Part shown: one piece after another, positions 46,901 through 55,987 of the stretch
How positions within the stretch are numbered: the first letter of the stretch is position 1
Layout of the letters: each line of letters starts with the position of its first letter
NCBI GenBank assembly: GCA_036924085.1
Contig: JAVGWX010000012.1
Coordinates: 7,092,478 to 7,156,477, forward strand
Length of the DNA: 64,000 nt
Origin: Ariolimax columbianus
Lineage: Eukaryota > Mollusca > Gastropoda > Stylommatophora > Arionidae
Direction: 5' to 3'
The notes under the pieces: model-generated
Seen by the model: only the letters and a program-made list of their open reading frames with translations
What the model was told of the DNA's origin: nothing
Database searches by the model: none
Program-made: the position numbers and the translations under genes

Positions 46901-49577
46901 TGACTTTCTCTATTGGGCTAGATAGGCCCGTCAGCTTATCGGCCCACTATTCCCAGTGTCTATGTCCATTTCCACCGTGCTGGTTGACGCTAATTCCATA
47001 TGGTTAAGTGCGAACACATGTTGCTTATCTAGCACTAACTGTTCTATAACCTTTCGATGTGGCTGCACTACATTACACTCTTTTAAAAGCTCCCGATCTC
47101 TATGCGCACCTACCCGAAATGCGGTATCCCCTCTAGGGATGTTAACCTGGCCCACCAATTGACTCTGTCCGGTTACCCTGCCTGTGTGTAATCTCCTGTT
47201 ACGGTTACCGTACCTGCCCCTGTCGAGCATCCACTTCTTATTGCCTCATCCCTTCTCCCACGGTATTTTAGTACCTGGATTCCTCCATTCAACTGGCTTC
47301 CTTAACCTATCATTCCTGGCTTGACCGTGTGCCGACCTATACTCCTCATCCCTGGGAACAAATCGGTGCAGAAAATCAATTTCGTTGGGGCTGTCCCGTC
47401 GTCGCTCGGTAGATCTCCATTCCTCACCGCTGCACCCCTCATAATTTCTCTGACCCCCTTAATTAGCTTTTATGTATCCCTTCGCTCTTTCTATCTGGTA
47501 CATGCGTCTCCGTACCTGTGTCTCTCGTACCTACGTATCGCGTACGTCTATCGTACCTGCGTCTCTGGTACCTGCGTCTTTTGTGGTCTGGTTGTCTCCT
47601 CTAAGATTGTGACTAGTCGGCTACTGATGCTATCTGAGGTCATGTCCTAACCTAAGAAGGCCTCCTCCACCAAGTTTAAAAGTCGGTCGGTAAAATGTTG
47701 AAGGCTCTGGTGTTTTTCTTGTTGTAATTTTCTCAGAACTGAGAACCCATAGTGGGGATCACTGACCTGTGCATACAGGCGAGTCAGGGATCAAGATGCG
47801 GAGCAGTGCATGAGCTGCAGTGGTCAGCGACCAATAGCTGACTGCTAGCGTCAGGGCCAGCGAACCGAAGCTGGGATCAAGATGCGGAGCAGTGCATGAG
47901 CTGCAGTGGTCAGCGACCAATAGCTGACTGCTAGCGTCAGGGCCAGCGAACCGAAGCTGGGATCAAGATGCGGAGCAGTGCATGAGCTGCAGTGGTCAGC
48001 GACCCATAGCTGACTGCTAGCGTCATGGCCAGCGAACAAAAGCTACCAAGACACCTCCACGCGGTGTTCCTGGATAACAGGCTGCAGCAGGGCAGACTGG
48101 CTAAGGAGAAGGGATCGAAGAGGGAATGCTAATCCGGTACTCAAAAAATGCTTGCTGAAATCGAATGTGTTGGACCGAAAAGTGCAAATATCGCAGTCAA
48201 GCTGTAAACTACGACACAACGCATTCTGTTCTCTGTACTACATTCTTCTACTTAAGCTCTTTCAGGGTTTGGTAGTGGGAGATTGAGAACAAACAAAGCC
48301 AAGCCAAGCCAAATCTCTCATCAAGTCTTCCCACATCTCCTCTGGGAGTAGTTGGAACATTCGTCTAATGTGGTCTTGCACAAAACACTAAAAAACCACT
48401 TTGCATTTCTCATCGTCTGGAATATTATTTAAGTATGCGTATTTGTTTATATGTTCTATCCACTTCCTATATCATTTTGGGTTTGCGTCGAAGGGGGCTA
48501 CTAAAGCAATTACTGTTTGATGTGAGATTGCCAAGGAAAGCAGACTAAATCTCTCTTCCAACTTTGACAATCAGTCCTCTGTCATTGTTCATGTAGCAAT
48601 TATAATTCAAACAAACAAACTATTTCGACAGAACAATTATACTCAAAGATAGAGAAAAAAAATTAGTCTAATTATGTTAGAAAAAAGAAAGAACGGTCAG
48701 GATGTACTTAGCAAATATATTGATGATCTCCGTCCAATACGCAGTCTCTGTCCTGTCTTATATGATTGACACAACACCTTTAGCACGGGGAAAAGACAAG
48801 AAAAAATAATGAAGTGCCGTCTCGTGTTCCTGCTGCTTCTTTGCTGCTATCTAAGATCTATAACGTAACCTCAACTAGGCTAGGTATCATATCGACACAT
48901 TCTAGGAATCGGCACCATTTATTTAAATGTGGCAAGGTTAATCCCCCACTTATTCTATCCCACCTTATTATTAACTTTCTTCCTTTCAACTTTCACTCCT
49001 TAGCTCACAAATCCAATAAAAACACTAACACTTATTTTAACAACATCAAAACAATGAATGTTTATTACATTAACTTCATGCACATTATAAACATAAAGTG
49101 CAAGGCTTGTGAATCGTTACCAATTCTAACTATCTAACTAAAATGACTTTCAAGAGTTGCGTGCGATTAGCACAAGTAGTCTTTCCCGTGCACTACAATT
49201 ACCCAGAGATATATCACGTGGCCAGTTCTAGCAAATTGTTATATTCACAGTCTATACCGCTTTGCGTTGATACAGTGCTTTCTAGCTATTTGTTCTCAGC
49301 TCTAATCTCTCTGTCCTCGCTCGTCTGGTGGCCTTATGTATCACCTCTCAGAGTATACAACGTAGATGTCTTCTCAGCCTCTTGTTTCGTCTATATGTCA
49401 GTATGATCTATCATCATATCTGTTGAGTATTCTTCGTCGTCGTCTGTTGTCAGGAACTCAGTGGCTGCAGCTGTTCTTGCGCCTATGACAGACGACAGTG
49501 GTCCTGTTACTGTGGTTGTCAAGCAAAGGTTGCACGTGTGTTACGATGTGTTGTCCGGGACGACAACCTCGTGTTGA
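31841..49577 (+). CDS. Gene B: unrecognised small secreted glycoprotein (four coding exons)
   Basis: Joining 31841-31924, 36095-36256, 44225-44372 and 49462-49577 gives a 169-residue open protein with intron phases 0, 0 and 1 and good GT-AG signals at each junction. It has a signal peptide, a basic amphipathic helical exon (KASELFARLKAQAKLIAALR), then a segment rich in beta-type sequence with four cysteines (NCSVS, RNCTL, HVCYD, and the C-terminal Cys). Five N-glycosylation sequons are present (NGT, NCS, NFT, NCT, NVS). It is therefore a secreted, probably disulphide-bonded glycoprotein. I do not recognise the family and propose no function. The introns hold a CR1-like element, a Gypsy remnant, RTE scraps and several minisatellites, so the gene is spread over 18 kb. 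Confidence 0.68.
31990..32260. repeat. Degenerate AT-rich tandem repeat in intron 1 of gene B
   Basis: Four or five diverged units share GTTTGATTGACCAATCATT-like and TCATCTTTATGGAGCAATCA-like blocks at about 60-base spacing. Confidence 0.55.
32314..33240 (+). mobile_element. I-group LINE fragment: RNase H and C-terminal tail, decayed
   Basis: Plus-strand blocks AYTDGSSNGGG (about 32373), NFRAETGALKAVAEH (about 32490), VFLTDA (about 32568) and, after a frameshift, a WIPSHC-like stretch, then REEQVTIFRLRNGHNKLKGH (about 32885) and CPCGEPTMNMEHIIQ. The architecture equals the tail of the 18S-linked family, but the sequence is clearly distinct. A 68-base tandem duplication (second CTCAAGGGTCATC at 32994) lies in the tail. 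Confidence 0.75.
33265..34870 (-). mobile_element. RTE-like non-LTR element (minus), decayed, with (TGACC)n 3' tail
   Basis: On the minus strand: WTEYCTELYN (about 34795), AAGVDNIPAELLQAGGE (about 34650), GNWPDLWTKSMVIPLHKSGN (about 34540), DIDG for the YADD region (about 34060), EINAGQTKSMTNNANG (about 33960), and DCFKYIGSNV (about 33870). The 3' end is marked by repeated GGTCA at 33276-33296, a short tandem tail common in RTE elements. Frameshifts throughout. Confidence 0.82.
35050..35150. repeat. CA-rich microsatellite
   Basis: ACACACACACACAG followed by interrupted CACACA and GCATGC runs, directly before the 33-bp array. Confidence 0.85.
35155..35800. repeat. 33-bp minisatellite, about 19 units, carrying a splice-donor-like motif
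   Basis: Units of GCTGCTTGCATCAGGGTAAG plus AGACTCATATCTG. Each unit contains AGGGTAAGAG, close to a 5' splice site. The array lies in intron 1 of gene B, about 300 bases before coding exon 2. It is open in several frames because 33 is a multiple of three. Confidence 0.93.
36095..36256 (+). CDS. Gene B coding exon 2
   Basis: Acceptor TTCTCATTTCAG ends at 36094, donor GTAAGT begins at 36257, length 162 (54 codons), phase 0 at both ends. It encodes SVPQKASELFARLKAQAKLI through SFDGQTAPT, mostly helical with basic residues on one face. Confidence 0.72.
36385..36955. repeat. About 41-bp minisatellite, interrupted by a SINE-like element
   Basis: Units of CTTATCTTCAACATTCTCAT plus CTAACACACTCAGGAGACGCGGT. 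It is seen at 36385-36462, resumes at about 36735 after the element at 36467-36720, and resumes again at 40690-40845 after the CR1-like element. All three pieces were one array. Confidence 0.88.
36467..36720. mobile_element. Third copy of the 250-bp dispersed SINE-like element
   Basis: Same ordered blocks as 29255-29790 (GCCTCACTAGTTTCTACTGG, CCAGTGCTTGGATGCATG, CAATGGAAGGGCCTCA, GTGCAAGAGAGTCAAATGAG). It is inserted in the 41-bp minisatellite. Confidence 0.75.
36955..40680 (-). mobile_element. CR1-like non-LTR retrotransposon, nearly full length, decayed (minus)
   Basis: ORF1 remnant at 40197-40640 has CRVCRIEERQ and VLVVGDSMVREVGRHL, the GDS block of an SGNH-type esterase known from ORF1 of CR1/L2 elements. 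ORF2 starts at about 39799 with KLKCFYANVRSIMKK and PDIIGLKESW (endonuclease). RT follows with GVLQGSVLGPILLLIYKND (about 37900) and KFADDTK. The C-terminus NALPGEVVEAGTVNAFNNKL sits at about 37120. The order is typical of CR1. Many stops and frameshifts. It splits the 41-bp minisatellite and lies in intron 2 of gene B. Confidence 0.85.
40690..40845. repeat. Right part of the split 41-bp minisatellite
   Basis: Units of TCAGGAGAATCGGTCTTATC plus CTCAACATTCTCATCTAACACAC, matching 36385-36955. Confidence 0.88.
40906..41235. repeat. (GTT)n microsatellite with GCT and ATT interruptions
   Basis: About 330 bases of near-pure GTTGTTGCT-type trinucleotides on the plus strand. Confidence 0.95.
41236..42340. 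other. Intron 2 of gene B, possible old repeat, no gene seen
   Basis: The stretch at 41260-41420 (GCCCTGAATAGGGCTTTAAG, GGTTACAGG) looks like a dispersed repeat head, but only one copy is present in the window. An open frame at 41816-42055 has no recognisable domain. Confidence 0.35.
42343..42895. repeat. 39-bp minisatellite, about 14 units, open on both strands
   Basis: Units of CTTCAGCCTGTATATTCTAG plus TTCGAATTAAGGACAACTT. Period divisible by three gives frames of nearly 200 codons on both strands (13-residue repeat). Repeat-derived, not a gene. Confidence 0.93.
42930..43375 (-). mobile_element. CR1-like C-terminal scrap (minus)
   Basis: Near 43315-43280 the minus strand reads YRRGDMKIMERVQRRATKLT, a typical end-of-RT block of CR1-like elements. 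Flanking parts are degenerate. Confidence 0.55.
43690..44180 (+). mobile_element. RTE-like 3' end fragment
   Basis: The plus strand reads GKIAGKRDRQ (about 44013), then KKMLDSLREWHGRQSTTE, then DRTGWMSMIANANRYGT (about 44133), the usual end of RTE-like proteins. It closely matches 22480-22570. It ends about 45 bases before coding exon 3 of gene B. Confidence 0.65.
44225..44372 (+). CDS. Gene B coding exon 3
   Basis: Acceptor CAATTTTCCCCAG ends at 44224 and donor G|GTAAGT begins at 44373. Starts in phase 0, ends in phase 1. Encodes NCSVSVGVSTPVNGNFTSLS through NVSSYIT with two cysteines and four N-glycosylation sequons. Confidence 0.7.
44373..44915. other. Intron 3 of gene B, no feature seen
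   Basis: AT-rich unique DNA without a supportable repeat or gene. Confidence 0.35.
44920..45800 (+). mobile_element. Non-LTR RT fragment, decayed (plus)
   Basis: Plus-strand blocks: VALDLEDAYNRVDF (motif A, with a catalytic Asp, about 44952), LPQGSPLSP-like (motif B, about 45125 with a frameshift), TFADDILTYR (motif C, about 45200), RLKRIQNEG (about 45630), and LVLGCTRDTPI (about 45663). Jockey/I-like rather than RTE. Frameshifted. Confidence 0.72.
45800..47790 (-). mobile_element. Ty3/Gypsy LTR retrotransposon pol remnant (minus)
   Basis: On the minus strand, from high to low coordinates: a protease/linker region near 47230-46930, then an RT block with HRFDCDYRALNQ (about 46870) and TLDVRRD (about 46760). 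Next come MEEVLIRM (about 46195), KLILSKCKFLKREIRYLGVM (about 45955), and CGFYRF at the end. It is interrupted by a 26-bp minisatellite at 46262-46695 and carries an 81-base tandem duplication (AGCTTCGCTGAATGCGC at 45981 and 46062). No flanking LTRs are identified. Confidence 0.8.
46262..46695. repeat. 26-bp minisatellite inside the Gypsy RT
   Basis: About 17 units of ACTTCCCACATGACATTCCA plus TGCGAA. It sits between the RT blocks ending near 46740 and starting near 46200, so the array expanded inside the coding sequence after decay or the insertion filled a deletion. Confidence 0.9.
47790..48320 (+). mobile_element. SINE copy with an internal 97-bp triplication, inserted in Gypsy gag
   Basis: From 47790 three units of about 97 bases (GGGATCAAGATGCGGAGCAG, TGCATGAGCTGCAGTGGTCA, GCGACC...) are followed by CTCCACGCGGTGTTCCTGGA, GGACCGAAAAGTGCAAATAT and a GAGAACAAACAAAG end. 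The blocks match the reverse complement of 60618-61056, where the first unit is single. It interrupts a gag-like frame seen on both sides on the minus strand. Confidence 0.78.
48320..48660 (-). mobile_element. Gypsy gag-like remnant (minus)
   Basis: The minus strand reads FDANPKWYRKWIEHINKYAY then LNNIPDDEKCKV, a capsid-type stretch of Gag. The matching downstream part (KLQQEKHQSLQHFTDRLLNL) lies at 47680-47750, on the far side of the SINE. Confidence 0.6.
48661..49461. other. Intron 3 of gene B, no gene seen
   Basis: AT-rich DNA. A signal-peptide-like start (MKCRLVFLLLLCC at 48810) ends after 19 codons and has no donor that extends it. Some of this region may be a Gypsy LTR, but no second copy is present to test it. 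Confidence 0.35.
49462..49577 (+). CDS. Gene B last coding exon
   Basis: Acceptor CAGGAACTCAG ends at 49461. With the phase-1 G of exon 3 it reads VAAAVLAPMTDDSGPVTVVV then KQRLHVCYDVLSGTTTSC and a TGA. A second AG at 49452-49453 would also be in phase but reaches a stop after 11 codons, so the chosen site is favoured by length and by the cysteine pattern. Confidence 0.6.
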
Positions 49578-50180
49578 GCAAAACACCTTCATCTGGCCAG
49601 AATGCAGACGAATGCCAGTCAGGGACTTGGAAGGCCGCGTCACGCATGACAGGTGCCAGAGAGAAGTTGAACAGAACATTACATACAAACAGAGTCTTAC
49701 ATGTGCGCAGTCTCTGGTTTTCTTTTAGTGCTGGCTTATTTGGTGACTTCTTATTCTATTTCGGTTTTCTTGTCACTCACTGGCTGTTCTGTAATCTGTC
49801 CTACCTTCTGATATGGTCAATATCCTGCCACTAATTGCACAGTAGGTTTCTCTTCTCAGCCCTTTCTGATCTTTTCCCACGAACTCGCATCCCCTATCTT
49901 TTATTATAAGCTCCCCGCTCCGGACAATGACTTCTGATTGTCTTGAGTTCATTCCCTCAACTTTACGTGAACTATGGTGACGCCAGAGAAAGGATATGTT
50001 GTTTTTTAACCTACTATGTGAACTAGAAGGTCGTGAAATTCCCAGTAGAAATCGTGTGAAGGTAATAATTGTTGATGGACATTTTAAGGGAGTATTGTTT
50101 GAGAATTCAGAACAATGACCCGTTCAATGAACTCAATCTCTTTGATAGGGTTCTCAATGTATTTCACGAACGGTGTTTTC
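49578..50180. other. Downstream of gene B, no gene seen
   Basis: Presumed 3' UTR and intergenic DNA. No clear AATAAA signal close to the stop was found. Confidence 0.35.
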
Positions 50181-50184
50181 AGGG

Positions 50185-50385
50185 CTTAGACCATGTATCC
50201 GAGTGAGCGAGCTTAGACCGTGTTTCTGAGTGAGCAGGTTTGACCTTGTGTCTGAGAAGGCGGGCTTAGACCATGTCTCGGAGTAAGCGAGCCTAGACCA
50301 TGTCTCTGAGTGAGCGAGCCTAGACCGTGTCTCTGAGTGAGCAGGTTTGACCTTGTCTTTAAGTGAGCGAGGCAGAGACAAGGCC
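50185..50385. repeat. About 27-34-bp minisatellite, about 7 units
   Basis: Units of GAGTGAGCGAGCCTAGACCA plus TGTCTCT, alternating with a GAGCAGGTTTGACCTTGTCT variant. It abuts the next array. Confidence 0.85.
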
Positions 50386-51480
50386 GCATAGTGGAGGAGA
50401 CAGAGACCATTTCACTGAGGGGAGGAGGGGGAGACCATTTCACTGAGTGGAGGAGGCAGAAACCATTTCACTGAGGGGAGGATGTGGAGACGATTTCACT
50501 GAGTGGATGTGGTGGAAACCCTTTCACTGAGTGGAGGAAGCAGAGACCATTTCACTGAGTGGAGGAGGCAGAGACCATTTCACTGATTGGAGGAGGCCGA
50601 GACCATTTCACTGATTGGAGGTGGTGGAAACCATTTCACTGAGTGGAGGTGGTGGAAACCATTTCACTGAGTGGAGGTGGTGGAAACCATTTCACTGAGT
50701 GGAGGTGGTGGAAACCATTTCACTGAGTGGAGGTGGTGAAAACCATTTCACTGAGTGGAAGAGGCAGAGACCATTTCAATGAGTGGAGGATGCAGAGACC
50801 ATTTCCCTGAGTGGAGGTGGCACAGACCATATCAATGAGTGGAGGAGGCACATACCATTTCAATGAGTGGAGGAGGCAGAGACCATTTCACTGAGTGGAG
50901 TAGGCAGAGACCATTTCACTGAGGGGAGGATGTGGAGACGATTTCACTGAGTGGATGTGGTGGAAACCCTTTCACTGAGTGGAGGAAGCAGAGACCATTT
51001 CACTGAGTGGAGGAGGCCTAGACCATTTCACTGAGTGGAGGAGGCAGAGACCATTTCACTGATTGGAGGTGGTGGAAACCATTTCACTGAGTGGAGGTGG
51101 TGGAAACCATTTCACTGAGTGGAGGTGGTGGAAACCATTTCACTGAGTGGAGGTGGTGGAAACCATTTCACTGAGTGGAGGTGGTGGAAACCATTTCACT
51201 GAGTGGAGGAGGCAGAGACCATTTCACTGAGTGGAGGATGCAGAGACCATTTCCCTGAGTGGAGGTGGCATAGACCATATCAATGAGTGGAGGAGGCACA
51301 TACCATTTCAATGAGTGGAGGAGGCAGAGACCATTTCACTGAGTGGAGTAGGCAGATACCATTTCACTGAGTGGAGGAGGTGGAGACCATTTCACTGAGT
51401 AGAGGAGGCAGAGACCATTTCACTGAGTGGAGGAGGCAGAGACCATTTCACTGAGTGGATGAGGCAGAGACCATTTCACC
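50385..51480. repeat. 28-bp minisatellite, about 39 units, with a higher-order repeat of about 457 bp
   Basis: Units of CCATTTCACTGAGTGGAGGA plus GGCAGAGA or TGGTGGAAA. The ordered variants GAGGATGTGGAGACGATTTC, GGATGTGGTGGAAACCCTTT and GGAAGCAGAGACC occur at about 50476 and again at about 50933. They are followed both times by a run of TGGTGGAAA units and then by GATGCAGAGACCATTTCCCT. A block of about 16 units has thus been duplicated as a whole. Confidence 0.93.
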
Positions 51481-51679
51481 GAGGCGTGCTGCCCAGATAT
51501 GTGAATTTGTCTACGGCATTCAGAGTCTGCTTGCTGACTGTAGTCTCTGGTTTTGTGTACGGCATGCCTGGTGCTAGTTGCTACTTGACCTCTGGTTTTT
51601 TTTTGCATTTACGGTCAGGCCAACATTTCCGCATGCGGCAGAGAACCGGTCCATTCCAACCTGCATGTTCAGTTCTGAG

Positions 51680-52380
51680 CTACTCATTAAGGCAGTCGTC
51701 ATCAAATGCAAGTTCCCTGATTATGTCCCCAGCCACTTTGGTTTTGGCCTTCATTCTTCTGGGATTGAGTAACTTGCCATCTGTGCGGTACTTTATGGGT
51801 ATTCCAAGCTCCAATGGTCTGAAGGCGTCTGTCATCGTGGTCGCGAACACCATGCTGAACAGGGTTGGGGCGAGTACACATCCTTGTTTTACTCCGTTTG
51901 ATACTAGAAACGTTTTAGAGATTGCACCGCTGTCCAGTACACAAGCACACATGCCTTCGTGTAGCTGTTTCACCATGGTTATGAACTTGTTTGGGCAGCG
52001 AAACTTGGACATTATCATCCACAGCCATCCCCTGTTTCAAATGCCTTTGTCAAATCAATAAATGTGGTGTATAAGACCTGCTTTTGTTCCCGACACTTCT
52101 CTTGTACTTGGCGAGCAGCAAAAATCATGTCCACTGTTCCTCTTCTGGCTCTGAATCCACATTGGCTTTCTGGGAGGTGGTGGCTTGGTTCAATGTGTCT
52201 ATTGAGCCTGTTTAGCAGTAAGCGAGCTAGGATCTTTGTACAGGTGAACGATTGAGGCGTCCATTAGCTCCTGCGGAATTTTTCCTTCAGCCCACATGTG
52301 GCAGAAGAGTTCAGTGATCTTTCTGGTGAGGGATGGGCCAGCTGTCTTATATACCTCTGCTGGTATATACACATACATAC
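51680..52380 (-). mobile_element. RTE-like RT fragment (minus)
   Basis: On the minus strand: PAEVYKTAGPSLTRKITELF (about 52340), IPQELMDASIVHLYK (about 52260), a deletion, then FRCPNKFITMVKQLHEGM (about 51990), NGVKQGCVLAPTLFSMVF (about 51890), and KTKVAGDIIRELAFDDDCLN (about 51710). FDDD replaces FADD. Distinct from the other RTE-like family in the window. Confidence 0.78.
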
Positions 52381-52419
52381 ACGCACATACATGCAAATAT
52401 TTATGTATAAGTTTAGAGA

Positions 52420-52840
52420 TGATTACTGTTGTGTTGGCCTATTTACTGCAGCATGTGGTAATCAGATCAAGTAAACATCTTAAGCCTGATGCTACAGTAA
52501 TGTCTGACTAACAACTGTACTGCCCTCAGTTCTGACAGCAGGCTACTGTAGTCAACCACTTTGTCTATATGCTGCTTGTAATGTGCTCGTTTATAATTTA
52601 TTTGCTTAAAATGATCATCATTATGGTCATCTCCTATCCACTTGTGGCGTTAGGCGTCGTGGGGAGGTGTCGTTTTCTGTCGTGTGCCATCTTTGTCGCC
52701 GATATCATTGTCATTCCGTGTTTCTTCAGTGTCTCACTGACACCATCCCTAGATCGTTTACGTGGTCAGCCTCTTGCTCTCCATCCCTGATGTCTTGTAG
52801 ATACAAGTAGATGATAACTCTGGTTGTATTCTTGTCAGGC
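52420..52840 (-). mobile_element. RTE-like 3' fragment in a duplicated block (pair of 22800-23222)
   Basis: It aligns with 22800-23222 through GGTAATCAGAT, CTGTACTGCCCTCAGTTCTG, GGCGTCGTGGGGAGGTGTCG and GTTTCTTCAGTGTCTCACTG. A CA-rich spacer precedes it, as in the other copy. Confidence 0.65.
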
Positions 52841-52899
52841 GTCAGAAAAATGTAATTATCTACCTTTCTATGCATATCATGCACTGTATTGCGGCCACT

Positions 52900-53878
52900 G
52901 TATGTCTGATTACTTCGTTTCGTGTTCTGTCCCATCTACAGAAAAATGAGATTAAAAAATATTTGCCTAACTACCGTCCAATCACCCTCTTTTCGACATC
53001 ACACAACATATTTACCAAATGTCTCCTAGCAAGGATCTGCAAGACCCTCGATGGGGCACCACCAACCAAACAAGCAGGATTCAGACAAACAAACTGTACA
53101 CTAGATCACGTAACAACCTGCTGCAATTTTATCATGAAGGCATGAGAGCATAAAACGCCGCTGATACATACATTACTACAAAAAGGCATTTCACTCGGTT
53201 GAAACATAATTCACGTGGAATGCGCAGGACTAGCAGGGAGTAGACATCCACTATATAGAAATACTCAAGAAGTACTAAAAAGAATGCACCATCGTCATTC
53301 ACTCAACCCTTCACCATCGTGACCGAGGCGGGAGTATGACACGGAGACCCCCCCCCCCCCCCCCCCCACCAAGCCGAACCAATTCTCTGCATGCTTGGAG
53401 TCGACGATGAGGCACAGCGACTGGGACAACTACGTCATCAAAATCGATGGAAGACGACTAAACCTCCTCAGATTCGCAGACTTCATCGTCCTCATCACAG
53501 AGACGCCCCTAGAAGCGACAGATGCTACGGTCACTAGACACGGAAGGCAGGAAAGCAAGTATAGCTTTCGCAAAGCCCAACCCCATACTCTTGAATGGAA
53601 TGCCCATAGAGGACGCTGACGAATATGTCTATATGGGAGGGATCCTTAACACAGAAACATAATTAAAATCTGAGATCACCAGAAGGAAACGGGTTGGCTG
53701 GGCAACCTTCAACTCCACCATGCAGCAAAAGATGCCACAAAAGACACCATACTTCGTCTGGACATTTTCGACTCGGTAGTCCTGTCAGTGCTCTGCTATG
53801 GTAGAGAAACGTGGTCTCTAACAAAAGCAGCAGCGAACCAACTGAGAACAGAATACGCATCTCTTGAAAGACGCCCGG
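52900..53878 (+). mobile_element. RTE-like element, left part, split by LINE copy 2
   Basis: Plus-strand blocks: LPNYRPITLFSTSHN (about 52965), PPTKQAGFRQTNCTLDH (about 53060), LLRFADFIVLITE (about 53465), RRKRVGWATFNSTM (about 53683), and VLSVLCYGRETW (about 53780). It stops at 53878 within CTTGAAAGACGCCCGG and resumes at 59947. A (C)20 run lies at 53348-53367. Decayed. Confidence 0.8.
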
Positions 53879-54367
53879 CGGTCCGGCTCGCGCCGGTTCA
53901 CTGCCCGTTGTCTCCTGCCCTACCGTCTGCCGGCTCTCTCCCACGGGTGCTCTTCGCTGAGCGTCCTGGGTGGCCGGCGCGTTTACTTTGAAAAGATTAG
54001 AGTGTTCAAAGCAGGCCTCGGCTGCCTGAATAATGGTGCATGGAATAATGGAATAGGACCTCGGTTCTATTTTGTTGGTTTTCGGAACTGGAGGTAATGA
54101 TTAACAGGGACAAACGGGGGCATTCGTATTGCGGCGTTAGAGGTGAAATTCTTGGATCGCCGCAAGACGAGCTACTGCGAAAGCATTTGTCAAGAATGTT
54201 TTCATTAATCAAGAACGAAAGTCAGAGGCGCGAAGACGATCAGATACCGTCGTAGTTCTGACCATAAACGATGCCGACTAGCGATCCGCAGGAGTTGCTT
54301 CGATGACTCTGCGGGCAGCTTCCGGGAAACCAAAGTGTTTGGGTTCCGGGGGAAGTATGGTTGCAAA

Positions 54368-54416
<49 letters not shown>

Positions 54417-54480
54417 GCGGCTTAATTTGACTCAACACGGCCAACACTGAAATGATTGACATGCCGAGACCACTCTTCTG
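53879..54480 (+). rRNA. 18S rRNA-like segment (V4 to the GACTCAACACG block) in LINE copy 2
   Basis: Follows 18S through GTTTACTTTGAAAAGATTAG, GAGGTGAAATTCTTGGATCG, GCGCGAAGACGATCAGATAC, and AAAGGAATTGACGGAAGGGC, then diverges at the same place as copy 1. It is a 5'-truncated, non-functional piece. It keeps some canonical bases that copy 1 lost (GGAGCCTGCGGCTTAATTTG), so the two copies diverged independently. Confidence 0.92.
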
Positions 54481-55010
54481 GAGTCTAATATGGAACTGGT
54501 GCTGGACTTAGACCCCCAGAAATCTGGGGTTATGTCCCCTGTGGCTCGGTCTTGTCTGCATCCAGTGTTTGATAAAGGAATTGACGGAAGAGCACTATCA
54601 GGAGTGGAGCCTGAGACCTAAGTTAACTTACCACGCCAATACTGCAGAATGACTATCAAAAAGTACACCTTAGTGGGGTCTAATAGAGAACATGTGCTGG
54701 AATTAGACCCTCGAAAATCTTTGGGGCTACCCTTTAAGAAACTTGATTATCTCGCTAAGGGAATTGACGGAAGGGCACCACCAGGTGTGGAACCTGCGGC
54801 TTAATTTGACTGAACACGCCAATACTGTAGAACAACTGACAAATTGAGAGCACTGCCGTTTGGGTCTAATAATGAACGTACGCTGGTATTAGACTCACGG
54901 ACGACAAGTCAGCTCAAATGAAAGAACGCTACGGAAATCGTGTTTAACTCCGCAGATTTCAAATACCTGGTCATTGACAAACAAAAGCCCTCAATAAATT
55001 CGTCTGACCA
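54379..55010 (+). repeat. Three tandem 18S-derived units in LINE copy 2
   Basis: GGAATTGACGGAAG blocks at about 54382, 54578 and 54761, each followed by a GGAGTGGAGCCTG-like block, a CACGCCAATACTG-like block and GGTCTAATA...GCTGGA...TTAGAC linker sequence. Spacing is about 180-196 bases. Unit 1 is closest to real 18S, and unit 2 has lost the CTGCGGCTTAATTTGACT part. Copy 1 has only two units. Confidence 0.85.
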
Positions 55011-55987
55011 AATAGTGAACGGGTGCTGGAAATAGATCTGAAGACAGGTCAGTTTTACCCTACAAATGACAGGGCGTTGCTACGGAAAACCAGCTCAAAT
55101 CGAGAGGAGCCGCAGACACTTTGGTTCACGTACCAGGCTGATAAGCCAAGGGCGCGAGGCTACCATGTGGGGGATTACGGCCGAACCCTTGAAAGCCGCA
55201 ATCCCGCCCAAAATCTCAGCACCACTGCAATGGGAGGCTCCTACATGCTCGGGACCTGGGGCTTGCGCCCCAGCCCTATCAGGTAGAGCCACAGTAAGAG
55301 GTCCTTGCCGCCCGCAAATCAAAGCGGGCGGAAAACTGCTTGATACTCACCCTATACGGCGATGGGGTGCGAAAAACACCAACCAAAGACTTAGAACCTG
55401 GTCGGGGTGTCGAAAACAGTAGAGCAGCCACCACACTGTGAACTGTCAAGACTCAACCACTGACCATGAGAGTTGTCCGCACACCAGGCGATCAACATCT
55501 CTGTTACATTACCAGGCTTGTCCTCTGGCTAAATGCACTCCGGTTACGATATCTACCTCTGTACGTTATCAGCCATAACTATCATGCTGAAGAGATGCAG
55601 ACCAGCGGACATTGCACACTTGCCCCACTGTGTCAACACCCCAGGTGGCGGGGAATGCTAGGCGTACCATCCCTGCATAGAAGCCAAGAAAATAAAGGGA
55701 AAAAGAGATACCCCACTCACATGCAAATGCTACGTTTCTGGCAGGACGTGACGATCCTGGGATACAGACACACTGGACTGCCTCTATTCCGGGTAAACCA
55801 GTCCATCTCATATATCACATACCATCATCGCACCCTATAGACACGAGTAGTGAAGACTCGATAGCCTGGTAAGACAACTTCCATAGGAGAGAAAACTCTG
55901 ATCGTAAACAACTGCTGCCTTGCAGATAGGCTGGGGACAGCCAAAGGCTAAGGAGGGCATCCCTACAGAAACGCCTGTTGAAATCGG

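Noticed and set aside
48810..48870. Signal-peptide exon of a third secreted gene
   Set aside because: The frame stops after 19 codons, and no donor site allows it to continue.
49454..49760. Cysteine-rich resistin-like exon (frame with CSCSCAYD and CYCGCQ)
   Set aside because: It overlaps gene B's last exon in another frame. The gene B frame joins in phase with three upstream exons and ends cleanly, while the cysteine-rich frame has no matching partner exons.
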